From Niastella sp. (GTDB lineage Bacteria; Bacteroidota; Bacteroidia; Chitinophagales; Chitinophagaceae), in contig JAJKIL010000017.1 of NCBI GenBank assembly GCA_021154515.1, forward strand, positions 1 through 5,240: 5,240 nucleotides of DNA, written 5' to 3'. Both the position numbers and the translations under genes were made by a program. Of the stretch, positions 1 through 5,240 are shown in pieces; position 1 is the stretch's first letter; each line of letters begins with the position of its first letter. The notes under the pieces were generated by a model. That model ran no database searches, was not told the DNA's origin, and saw nothing but the letters and a program-made list of their open reading frames with translations.

Positions 1-434
1 GCTGGAACAACACCTTTACTTATAAGAATTTCGATCTGAACTTCTTCTTAAGAGGTGTAACCGGCAACAAGATCCTGAACAATACGTTGGCGCAATTGAA
101 CAGCCCCGCCGATTCAAAAAACAACAACGTACCTAAATTCACGCTGGGTGAAGCCTTCACTGATAATGTGGCGTACCTCACTTCAGACCGCTTGCTGGAA
201 AAGGGCGACTATATTCGCATGGATAATGCCACACTGGGTTACTCGATCAAAACAAAGGTGAAGACCATCAGCAAACTGCGCGTATATGTTTCCGGAAACA
301 ACATCTTTACCATCACTGGTTATCGTGGTATCGATCCTGAGATCAATATCGGAGGTTTAACGCCAGGTATAGATGCTAAAAACTTCTATCCCAAAACAAG
401 ATCGATCATCATTGGCGCCAACATCGTGTTCTAA
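1..434 (+). CDS. SusC/RagA-type TonB-dependent outer-membrane channel, C-terminal end (5' partial)
   Basis: This is the last 143 residues of a SusC-like TonB-dependent transporter; the first full codon is at 3 and the gene begins outside the window. The protein forms the outer-membrane barrel that imports oligosaccharides or other nutrients captured by its SusD partner, powered by TonB. The visible part is alternating beta-strand sequence with typical family landmarks: a YIRMDNATLGYSI segment, then LRVYVSGNNIFTITGYRGIDPEI, where the 'NN-F--T-Y-G-DPE' pattern is characteristic of SusC C-termini. The last strand, SIIIGANIVF, ends in phenylalanine, the usual barrel-insertion signal. The plug domain, TonB box and carboxypeptidase-like N-terminal domain are not in the window. 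The SusD gene 50 bases downstream supports the assignment. Substrate unknown. Confidence 0.93.
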   Translation, partial: WNNTFTYKNFDLNFFLRGVTGNKILNNTLAQLNSPADSKNNNVPKFTLGEAFTDNVAYLTSDRLLEKGDYIRMDNATLGYSIKTKVKTISKLRVYVSGNNIFTITGYRGIDPEINIGGLTPGIDAKNFYPKTRSIIIGANIVF

Positions 435-484
435 TACTATTCAATAAAAAATACGAGATCACACTATAATAAATAATTACCAGT

Positions 485-2134
485 ATGAAAAAAACATTGA
501 TCGCATTACTAGCTATCGTTTTTATAGCGAGTGCGTGTTCTAAACTGGATGTTACACCGGAGTCGCAATACACCCTTGGCAACTTTCCCAAAACGCCACT
601 CGACTATACGGCATTAATAGGCCCTATTTATACCCAGCTGGCCAGCAAATATGCTATTGAATATTTCCGGATGCAGGAGCTGACCACCGATGAGGCCATT
701 ATTCCCGGCCGCGATGGTAACTATGATGACGGTGGACAATACCGCCAGCATCATCACCACCAGTATACACCCGATCACTCAAATGTGAAGGATGTATGGT
801 CCTGGGGATTTGGCGCCATCAATACCTGCAACCGGGTATTAAGCAACATTGCCAATTCATCCATGGCCGAAACAGATCCTGCCCGCATCTCCTCTACTGC
901 TGAAGTAAAAGCCATGCGTGCCCTGTTCTATTTCTTTATGATGGATATTTACGGAAACGTTCCTATCGTTGATACATTCCCGGTGAACGATCTACCAGCT
1001 ACTAAAACAAGAGCTGAAGTGTTTGCGTTCATTGAAAAAGAACTGAAAGCCGTGGTTGGTAAATTACCGGTAAAAGACCTTAACAATCCTATTCCAACCT
1101 ACGCCCACCCAACCAAAGGCATGGTGTATGCCCTGCTGGCAAAAATGTACCTCAATGCTGAAGTATACCTTGGCCCCGGAAATAAAAAATATAACGAGAC
1201 AGTAGCCATGTGCGACAGTGTTATTGCCTCTAAAAAATATTTCCTCGACCCCAGCTATGCATCGGTTTTTGCACCGGATAATGGTCCCAATACTACAGAG
1301 ACTATTTTCGCCATCCCTTACGATCCGCTGTTGCTGGATGGCAACCAGTTTACCCGCCATGGCTTTATGGCGTATATGTACCCTGTTTATGGCGTGCCTA
1401 ACAACCTGAGTGTGTCCATGAGCACTACGCCTGCATTTTACGACAGGTTCAACCTGCCCGGTGATGAACGCAACAACACCTGGCTCGTTGGTAAACAAAC
1501 CTATAAAGACGGCACTCCATTTACTATAAAGATCACCAAGAAAGACCTGGATGCCAGCTATTCAGGCCCTGCCGGCGATACGATCTGGCAGTTGGAGATC
1601 AGCAAAACGCTTGTAATGACCGGTAAAAAGCCTTTTGATGTGGGCAATGATTACAAGGCCCGTTGTATGGGTGTTCGTTCTATCAAGTACTATCCCGACA
1701 GGGCTACTACCGCGCTTACCCGCATGAGCGGCAACGATATGCCGATCTTTCGCCTGGCCGATATTTATTTAATGAAAGCTGAAGCCATTTTACGTACTGC
1801 CACCCCTACTACCGTAAATGGCGAATTGCAGGATGCGGTGGTATTAATGAATAAAGTACGCGCCCGCGCCAAGGCGCCAACAGTTACCTCTGTTACCCTG
1901 GATGAACTGCTCGATGAGCGCGCCCGCGAATTGTACTGGGAAAACTGGCGCCGTAACGACCTGATCCGTTTTGATAAATATGAGATAGAATATCCTATCC
2001 CCGGTGATGTGGCCGCTCCCGGGTATGATAAACCTAAAATGAGCACAGACGCCTACCTGAAGCTCTTCCCTATTCCAAACACGGAAAGAAAGCTGAACGT
2101 TAACCTTGCCCAGAATGATGGGTATCAAAAATAA
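485..2134 (+). CDS. SusD/RagB family nutrient-binding outer-membrane lipoprotein
   Basis: This 549-residue protein is a complete SusD homologue, the surface lipoprotein that closes as a lid over the SusC channel and binds the incoming ligand. Residues 1-17 are a lipoprotein signal peptide (MKK, hydrophobic core, then SAC), with lipidation expected at Cys18. Family landmarks in order are RALFYFFMMDIYGNVP (145-160) in the TPR-like helical part, RLADIYLMKAEA (423-434), MNKVRARA (455-462), LLDERARELYWENWRRNDLIRF (475-496) and the C-terminal FPIPNTERKLNVN (528-540). The length is normal for the family. The ATG at 485 is chosen because it gives a proper signal peptide; it is preceded by A/T-rich sequence and no Shine-Dalgarno, as is usual in Bacteroidota. 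It is co-transcribed with the SusC gene 50 bases upstream and followed by a terminator. A run of four histidines (89-92) is unusual but may be part of the ligand face. The substrate cannot be told from sequence alone. Confidence 0.95.
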   Translation: MKKTLIALLAIVFIASACSKLDVTPESQYTLGNFPKTPLDYTALIGPIYTQLASKYAIEYFRMQELTTDEAIIPGRDGNYDDGGQYRQHHHHQYTPDHSNVKDVWSWGFGAINTCNRVLSNIANSSMAETDPARISSTAEVKAMRALFYFFMMDIYGNVPIVDTFPVNDLPATKTRAEVFAFIEKELKAVVGKLPVKDLNNPIPTYAHPTKGMVYALLAKMYLNAEVYLGPGNKKYNETVAMCDSVIASKKYFLDPSYASVFAPDNGPNTTETIFAIPYDPLLLDGNQFTRHGFMAYMYPVYGVPNNLSVSMSTTPAFYDRFNLPGDERNNTWLVGKQTYKDGTPFTIKITKKDLDASYSGPAGDTIWQLEISKTLVMTGKKPFDVGNDYKARCMGVRSIKYYPDRATTALTRMSGNDMPIFRLADIYLMKAEAILRTATPTTVNGELQDAVVLMNKVRARAKAPTVTSVTLDELLDERARELYWENWRRNDLIRFDKYEIEYPIPGDVAAPGYDKPKMSTDAYLKLFPIPNTERKLNVNLAQNDGYQK

Positions 2135-2161
2135 TAAATAAGGATGCATCGAATAAATGCG

Positions 2162-2199
2162 AATCCCGTCCCGGGTTAACCGGGGCGGGATTTTTTTTT
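2162..2199 (+). terminator. Rho-independent terminator of the SusC/SusD operon
   Basis: A 13-base-pair stem (2162-2174 with 2180-2192, one G-U pair at 2169/2185) closes a five-base loop GTTAA and runs straight into nine T residues (2191-2199). The stem is very GC-rich. It begins 27 bases after the SusD stop codon, so it should end the SusC/SusD transcript and separate it from the permease gene. The stem would also pair in the reverse direction, but the complementary strand has no comparable T run, so it acts on + strand transcripts. Confidence 0.93.
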
Positions 2200-2283
2200 C
2201 CGGGAAGCTGGGGTAGCAATACAAGGGTGGCAGCTGATTTCGAAGCTGACTTTACATCAACAAACAAGGACCAATCAAGGAGG

Positions 2284-2350
2284 TAACAGGGACTTTACAA
2301 GGATAAAATCCCTGTCAGGTCCCTGTGAGGTCCCTGTTATGTCCCTGTTA
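2284..2350. repeat. Inverted copy of the repeat unit facing the 11-base array
   Basis: TAACAGGGAC at 2284-2293 is the exact reverse complement of GTCCCTGTTA, which occurs at 2330-2339 and again at 2341-2350 inside the direct-repeat array. A shorter pairing, ACAGGGA (2286-2292) with TCCCTGT (2309-2315), would give a 7-base-pair stem with a 16-base loop. The transcript or single-stranded DNA can therefore form several alternative hairpins, depending on which array unit pairs with the upstream arm. There is no T run after any of these stems, so they are not ordinary terminators. Confidence 0.75.
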
Positions 2351-2363
2351 GGTCCCTGTGAGG
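2309..2363. repeat. Five-copy 11-base direct repeat, consensus TCCCTGTNAGG
   Basis: Five consecutive 11-base units begin at 2309, 2320, 2331, 2342 and 2353. They read TCCCTGTCAGG, TCCCTGTGAGG, TCCCTGTTATG, TCCCTGTTAGG and TCCCTGTGAGG. The first seven bases, TCCCTGT, are identical in all five, position 8 varies freely, and the last three are AGG except in unit 3. The array sits about 140 bases before the permease start. The 11-base period is close to one turn of DNA, so bound proteins would face the same side; this fits an operator or an iteron-like site, but it could equally be a slippage-made repeat without function. Confidence 0.9.
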
Positions 2364-2502
2364 TCATAAAAAGACCATACAAATTCCTTGTTCTGGTTGG
2401 AAACAGGTTACCGCTGTAATAAGATACCAACTTTAGTAAATCACCTCCATAATACTCTGATTATAAGCTTGATGCTTGCTGCATTCTTCTTATCTTCCAT
2501 TT

Positions 2503-3804
2503 ATGACTGCCACTGACCTCACCACCAGCAACAGCACCCGCAGCACCGAGATCATTGCCGGGATCTCCTCCTTTCTGGCGACCTCTTATATTATTGTGGT
2601 GAACCCTTCTGTGCTCAGCCAGGCGGGTATGCCCTTCAGCGGGGTGTTGACGGCGACGGTGCTGGTGTCGTTTTTTAGTAGTTTAATGATGGGCTGGTAT
2701 GCCAAGAACCCGGTACTGGTAGCGCCGGGCATGGGACTCAATGCCTTCTTTACATTCTCCGCCGTAATTGGCATGAAGGTTCCCTGGGAAGTAGCGTTAG
2801 GTGCTGTAGGCTGGAGCGGGGTATTGTTTTTAATACTGTCAGCCTTCAATATTCGCACGTATATTGTCCGCGCCATCCCCCGGCCATTGCGTTATGCTAT
2901 TGCAGCAGGCATTGGATTATTTATTACCCTTATTGGTTTTGTAAATGCGGGGTTCATCGTGCACAACCCTGCCACCATTGTAGGCATTGGAAAATTGCAA
3001 CCTACCCTGCTTACCTTTCTCGCCGGTTTATTGTTCACGGCCATACTCGTAACCCGACAGGTAAAAGGCGCCATCCTGATCGGCATTGTTTTCACCACGC
3101 TGGCAGCTTTACCAATAGGCCGTTGGTGGGCGTTGGATACGCCGCCACTCATTTCCTGGAAAGGAGTTTTTGCCGCACCGGATTTTAGCCTTGTGTTAAA
3201 ACTCGACCTGGTGCATTCCCTGCAATGGTCGGTAGTGCCGGTGATCTTTGCCTTTGTATTTACCGATATGTTCGACAGTCTTAGTACATTGGTTGGGTTA
3301 TCCGAAGCCGCCAACCTGTTGGATGAAAAAGGCGAACCCCGTAATATAAAACGGGCATTAATAACCGATGCCATGGCCACTACCATTGCCGGATTGGTGG
3401 GAAGCAGTCCGGGTACTGCTTATATTGAATCTGCAGTAGGGATTAAAGAAGGGGGTAGAACCGGGCTTACAGCCATTACCGGCGCCTTGTTGTTCCTGCC
3501 CTTTTTATTTTTAGCGCCCCTGTTATCGGTAGTACCGGCCATTGCTACTGCGCCCGCATTGGTACTGGTGGGTGTATTTATGGTGCAACCTGTCACCAAA
3601 ATCAACTGGACCCAACTCGACGAAGCCATCCCCGCCTTTCTCGCCATGGTTATTATTCCTTTTTCGTATAGTATAACGCAGGGCATCATCTGGGGCTTCC
3701 TTACCTGGACCGGGATTAAATGGATCATGGGGAAGAACGGGGATATTTCTATTGCATTGTTGGTCATTGATGCTTTTGCGATAGTAGCGTTGATCCTTGA
3801 ATAG
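2503..3804 (+). CDS. NCS2 family (AzgA-like) purine/nucleobase permease
   Basis: This complete 433-residue inner-membrane protein belongs to the AzgA-like branch of the NCS2 nucleobase transporters (relatives: PbuG, GhxP, AdeP), which import hypoxanthine, guanine or adenine with protons. The sequence shows the family's blocks in order: VNPSVLSQAGMP (33-44), APGMGLNAFFTF (74-85), FTDMFDSLSTLVG (253-265, the substrate-site helix), GSSPGTAYIESAVG (300-313) followed by EGGRTGLTA (316-324), and IPFSYSITQGI (385-395). Most of the rest is transmembrane helix, as expected for about 14 spans. I chose the ATG at 2503; a TTG at 2476 would add nine residues but is a weaker start and the family begins near here. 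The first block reads FLATSYIIVVNP, where relatives usually have FLTMxYI. The gene stands alone, with a terminator upstream and no partner close downstream. The exact purine cannot be assigned. Confidence 0.94.
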   Translation: MTATDLTTSNSTRSTEIIAGISSFLATSYIIVVNPSVLSQAGMPFSGVLTATVLVSFFSSLMMGWYAKNPVLVAPGMGLNAFFTFSAVIGMKVPWEVALGAVGWSGVLFLILSAFNIRTYIVRAIPRPLRYAIAAGIGLFITLIGFVNAGFIVHNPATIVGIGKLQPTLLTFLAGLLFTAILVTRQVKGAILIGIVFTTLAALPIGRWWALDTPPLISWKGVFAAPDFSLVLKLDLVHSLQWSVVPVIFAFVFTDMFDSLSTLVGLSEAANLLDEKGEPRNIKRALITDAMATTIAGLVGSSPGTAYIESAVGIKEGGRTGLTAITGALLFLPFLFLAPLLSVVPAIATAPALVLVGVFMVQPVTKINWTQLDEAIPAFLAMVIIPFSYSITQGIIWGFLTWTGIKWIMGKNGDISIALLVIDAFAIVALILE

Positions 3805-3811
3805 AAAGGCC

Positions 3812-3839
3812 GTTGCCAGTTACCAGTCACCGGTTGCCG
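3812..3839. repeat. Four-copy 7-base tandem repeat, GTTGCCA family
   Basis: Four consecutive heptamers start at 3812, 3819, 3826 and 3833: GTTGCCA, GTTACCA, GTCACCG and GTTGCCG, i.e. GTYRCCR. The array begins seven bases after the permease stop codon. The differences between units are all transitions. Its function is unknown; no terminator hairpin was seen here. Confidence 0.8.
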
Positions 3840-3848
3840 CGATGAAGT

Positions 3849-3876
3849 CTTTGCCCTTTGCCCTCTGCCTACTGCC
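3849..3876. repeat. Four-copy 7-base tandem repeat, CTTTGCC family
   Basis: Four consecutive heptamers start at 3849, 3856, 3863 and 3870: CTTTGCC, CTTTGCC, CTCTGCC and TACTGCC, with a degenerate fifth (TTCCTCC) at 3877-3883. The array lies nine bases after the GTTGCCA-type array and shares its period and a TGCC core, but is out of phase with it by three bases. Short heptamer arrays of this type are known as dispersed elements in some bacteria (the STRR sequences of cyanobacteria); whether this is a dispersed family here cannot be seen from one window. Confidence 0.8.
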
Positions 3877-3936
3877 TTCCTCCATTTATTTACAACACCT
3901 ACTTCTTACCGAACCAGCCTAACCACTAAAAATATC

Positions 3937-3957
3937 AGTCCATTATTTTGGTGGACT
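3937..3957. promoter_or_regulatory. Inverted repeat around the -33 element
   Basis: AGTCCA (3937-3942) and TGGACT (3952-3957) are perfect inverted arms separated by nine bases that contain the TTTG of the candidate promoter. An arm pair around a -33 element is a natural place for a repressor or activator dimer. Six-base arms can occur by chance, so its weight comes mainly from its position. Confidence 0.5.
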
Positions 3958-3978
3958 TATAAAAAGATAGTAATCTTG
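3946..3978 (+). promoter_or_regulatory. Candidate Bacteroidota promoter for the micro-ORF/hydroxylase unit
   Basis: TTTTG at 3946-3950 and TAATCTTG at 3971-3978 are separated by 20 bases. This matches the Bacteroidota primary sigma-factor pattern TTTG - about 20 - TAnnTTTG with one mismatch (C for the first T of TTTG). Transcription would start near 3983, giving a leader of roughly 70 bases before the micro-ORF at 4057. The call rests on pattern and position only. Confidence 0.6.
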
Positions 3979-3985
3979 TACTATC
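3966..3985. promoter_or_regulatory. Operator-like inverted repeat overlapping the -7 element
   Basis: GATAGTA (3966-3972) and TACTATC (3979-3985) are perfect seven-base inverted arms with a six-base spacer. The -7 element TAATCTTG covers the inner end of the left arm and the whole spacer, so a protein bound here would block RNA polymerase. AGTA-N6-TACT symmetry resembles operators of small winged-helix repressors such as the MarR/HxlR families; that family link is an inference, and no regulator gene lies in the window. As RNA, the arms would begin at the very 5' end of the transcript or upstream of it, so a DNA operator is more likely than a hairpin. Confidence 0.6.
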
Positions 3986-4056
3986 AGGTAAGATCTATTC
4001 GCCTAACCGGAACCCTAAACCGGGAAACTGCTTTTGCCGGCACCAAATTATTTATA

Positions 4057-4166
4057 ATGTATATAGCAAGGTATACCAAACACCGCTGTTGTTGTTACTA
4101 CTGCTGCTGATCTCCACGATTGCATGGCTGCTGTATTGCTATTCGACCCTTACTGATAGATACTAA
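4057..4166 (+). pseudogene. Possible frameshifted micro-gene for a leucine-rich single-pass membrane peptide
   Basis: The only ATG (4057), preceded by the A/T-rich stretch normal for starts in this phylum, opens a frame that stops after 17 codons (stop 4108-4110). The -1 frame, open from far upstream to a TAA at 4164-4166, encodes eight leucines in a row from 4086 and then ISTIAWLLYCYSTLTDRY, a good transmembrane helix with a polar tail. The leucines use four different codons, so they are not a simple codon repeat. That frame has no ATG, GTG or TTG start; only rare ATT codons (4047, 4050) could serve. One extra A in the AAA run at 4078-4080 would join the two parts into a 36-residue membrane peptide. 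It is therefore either a broken gene, a sequencing indel, a rare ATT start, or chance. Confidence 0.35.
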
Positions 4167-4213
4167 CCTTTTCATTTAAATAGTCGCCGAACGCTCCATT
4201 AAAACTAATCGCT

Positions 4214-4339
4214 ATGACAACAACAGATGTAATTATCCTTTCAAAAAAGATCGCCGTTGGCATTCTCATTTTTTTGATACCGCTGGTAATAATTGCCGGA
4301 GGTCTCTGGCTCGCTGATCTACTTATCATTAATCGATAA
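4214..4339 (+). CDS. Small single-pass membrane peptide, 41 residues
   Basis: I do not recognise this peptide as a named family. It starts at the ATG at 4214 (MTTTDVIILSKK) and has one hydrophobic helix from about residue 13 to 34 (IAVGILIFLIPLVIIAGGLW), then a short tail with one Asp and a final Arg. Two lysines just before the helix suggest the N-terminus stays in the cytoplasm. The stop lies 16 bases before the start of the hydroxylase gene, so the two should be translated from the same message. Such peptides often act as small subunits or regulators of a neighbouring membrane enzyme; that role here is inference from position. A longer frame on the opposite strand (4150-4377) overlaps it, but has no family features and is treated as a shadow. 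Confidence 0.55.
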   Translation: MTTTDVIILSKKIAVGILIFLIPLVIIAGGLWLADLLIINR

Positions 4340-4355
4340 TCAAATCTATTATACA

Positions 4356-5240
4356 ATGAAACCAGCCACGCTCTCACAAAAAGTATCCCGCGATGGGTTG
4401 ATCAGTGTGTTTATCTATGCACTGCCCGTTGTGTTGATGTTCCTTAGTTTTTATATTACCGGATCAAGACCCTGGGAACAACATGGCCCGGCCGTATTGC
4501 CTTTCAAAGCGCCGCATTTCCTGGAAGCGATCTTTAAAAATCTAAGTACCTGGGGACTGCCCGCAATTATGCTCATACTCGGTGTTGTTGAATTTGCAGT
4601 AGGCTTGTATGAAAACAAATGGACAAAGAATGAACGAATACTGGATATCATCTGCTTTATTGCACCGAAGTTTATCATTCGTCCGCTTATTGCCTATTTT
4701 GGATTGAAAGTGCTGCCCATTCTTTTACCTGGCGGAAAAGACGCTTTTGCCTGGATCCCCTTCTGGTGGGGCTTTTTTATCATTGCCATTGCAGATGACC
4801 TTACACAGTACTGGTACCATCGCCTGCATCACCAGTTACCGTTCTTATGGCGTTTTCATCGTACCCACCACTCTGCGCCTTATATGGGTATGGCCATGGC
4901 CAGCCGGCAAAATGTGATCTATACTATTTTCTTTTCGCAGATCTATTTAACCACTTCCCTCACCTATCTGGGTCTTGGATATTCCGCGTTGTTTGTCACA
5001 GGAATAAAATCATTGATCACTACAGGTGCGCATTCCAGCATTCCCTGGGACAAACCTTTTTATACCATCCGATGGCTGAAACCAATCGGCTGGGTGCTGG
5101 AGCGGCTTATTTCCACGCCTGCTACCCATCATGCGCATCATGCAGATAGTAATGATGATGGTATTGGTCATTACAAAGGGAATTTTGGCAATATGTTCTT
5201 TTTATGGGATGTGCTCTTTAAAACCGGCATTATTACGCGA
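4356..5240 (+). CDS. Fatty acid hydroxylase / sterol desaturase family membrane di-iron oxygenase (3' partial)
   Basis: The first 295 residues are present and the frame is still open at the window edge. The protein belongs to the fatty acid hydroxylase superfamily (Pfam FA_hydroxylase type), integral membrane enzymes that use two histidine-bound irons and O2 to hydroxylate or desaturate lipid chains, sterols or carotenoids. All three histidine boxes are visible: HRLHH (155-159), HRTHH (168-172) and HHAHH (258-262), with a further conserved-type His in GAHSSIPW (224-231). The approach to box 1, DDLTQYWYH (147-155), and the tail NFGNMFFLWDVLF (276-288) are also typical. Hydrophobic segments lie near 15-35, 66-84, 97-124, 131-146 and 188-215. 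WDVLF normally lies near the end of the domain, so probably only a short tail is missing. The ATG at 4356 is preceded by A/T-rich sequence. Its lipid substrate is unknown. Confidence 0.93.
   Translation, partial: MKPATLSQKVSRDGLISVFIYALPVVLMFLSFYITGSRPWEQHGPAVLPFKAPHFLEAIFKNLSTWGLPAIMLILGVVEFAVGLYENKWTKNERILDIICFIAPKFIIRPLIAYFGLKVLPILLPGGKDAFAWIPFWWGFFIIAIADDLTQYWYHRLHHQLPFLWRFHRTHHSAPYMGMAMASRQNVIYTIFFSQIYLTTSLTYLGLGYSALFVTGIKSLITTGAHSSIPWDKPFYTIRWLKPIGWVLERLISTPATHHAHHADSNDDGIGHYKGNFGNMFFLWDVLFKTGIITR

Larger units (their letters stand above)
2200..2502. other. Non-coding intergenic stretch upstream of the permease
   Basis: About 300 bases between the SusD terminator and the permease start contain no credible gene on either strand. 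The stretch holds the 11-base repeat array and its inverted partner, listed separately. It must also hold the permease promoter unless that gene is read from further upstream. The best -7 resemblance is TAAGCTTG at 2464-2471, one mismatch from TAnnTTTG, but no TTTG lies at the right distance upstream, so I do not call a promoter. No purine riboswitch core was recognised, although the downstream gene would make one plausible. Confidence 0.6.

Noticed and set aside
2277..2284. Perfect Shine-Dalgarno-like AAGGAGGT
   Set aside because: No start codon follows at a usable distance, and the genes in this window do not use Shine-Dalgarno sequences. It is probably chance.
2279..2448. Long-range pairing of GGAGGT (2279-2284) with ACCTCC (2443-2448)
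   Set aside because: Only six base pairs over 160 bases, with no supporting flanks; expected by chance.
2464..2471. TAAGCTTG as a -7 element for the permease
   Set aside because: One mismatch to TAnnTTTG, but no TTTG about 20 bases upstream; too weak to call a promoter.
2364..2502. Purine riboswitch before the permease
   Set aside because: A purine permease makes this a natural guess, but I could not find the conserved junction and loop sequences of the purine aptamer.
2892..3386. 164-residue frame on the - strand within the permease gene
   Set aside because: The + strand frame carries unmistakable NCS2 motifs throughout; the antisense product has no recognisable domain.
4003..4041. CCGG-rich leader segment as a hairpin or attenuator
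   Set aside because: Only four-base self-complementary CCGG pieces pair, with mismatched interiors and no T run; no stable stem could be supported by eye.
4150..4377. 75-residue frame on the - strand
   Set aside because: It runs antisense to the 41-residue membrane peptide and the start of the hydroxylase, and shows no family features or start context; treated as a shadow.
4847..5149. 100-residue + strand frame near the right end
   Set aside because: It overlaps the hydroxylase in another frame; the hydroxylase frame carries all three histidine boxes and is clearly the coding one.

Overview
The window looks like a piece of a Bacteroidota chromosome, most probably a Chitinophagaceae-like soil or plant-associated species. 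The reasons are a SusC/SusD pair, a lipoprotein signal of the Bacteroidota type, starts preceded by A/T-rich sequence instead of a Shine-Dalgarno, and a promoter candidate close to the TTTG / TAnnTTTG pattern of this phylum. The genus is an inference; no 16S or other marker lies in the window. All supported genes are on the + strand.

Region 1 (1-2200) is the end of a glycan or nutrient uptake operon: the last 143 residues of a SusC-type TonB-dependent outer-membrane channel, then, after 50 bases, a complete SusD/RagB-type surface lipoprotein of 549 residues. A strong intrinsic terminator follows the SusD stop directly, so the operon ends there. No enzyme gene is present to reveal the substrate.

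Region 2 (2200-3804) is a single-gene unit. It has an intergenic stretch with a five-copy, 11-base direct repeat and an inverted copy of part of its unit, then a complete 433-residue NCS2 (AzgA-like) purine/nucleobase permease.

Region 3 (3805-4213) carries no confident gene. It starts with two back-to-back arrays of 7-base degenerate tandem repeats. After about 60 bases comes a promoter candidate in which the -33 and -7 elements each sit in the spacer of a different inverted repeat. A leader follows with a leucine-rich micro-ORF that appears frameshifted.

Region 4 (4214-5240) holds a 41-residue single-pass membrane peptide gene, then, 16 bases later, the first 295 codons of a membrane-bound di-iron fatty acid hydroxylase / sterol desaturase family enzyme with all three histidine boxes. 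It runs off the right edge. Promoter, micro-ORFs and hydroxylase look like one transcription unit, and this is the part of the window most worth following up. I found no CRISPR array, tRNA, rRNA, transposase or recognisable riboswitch.
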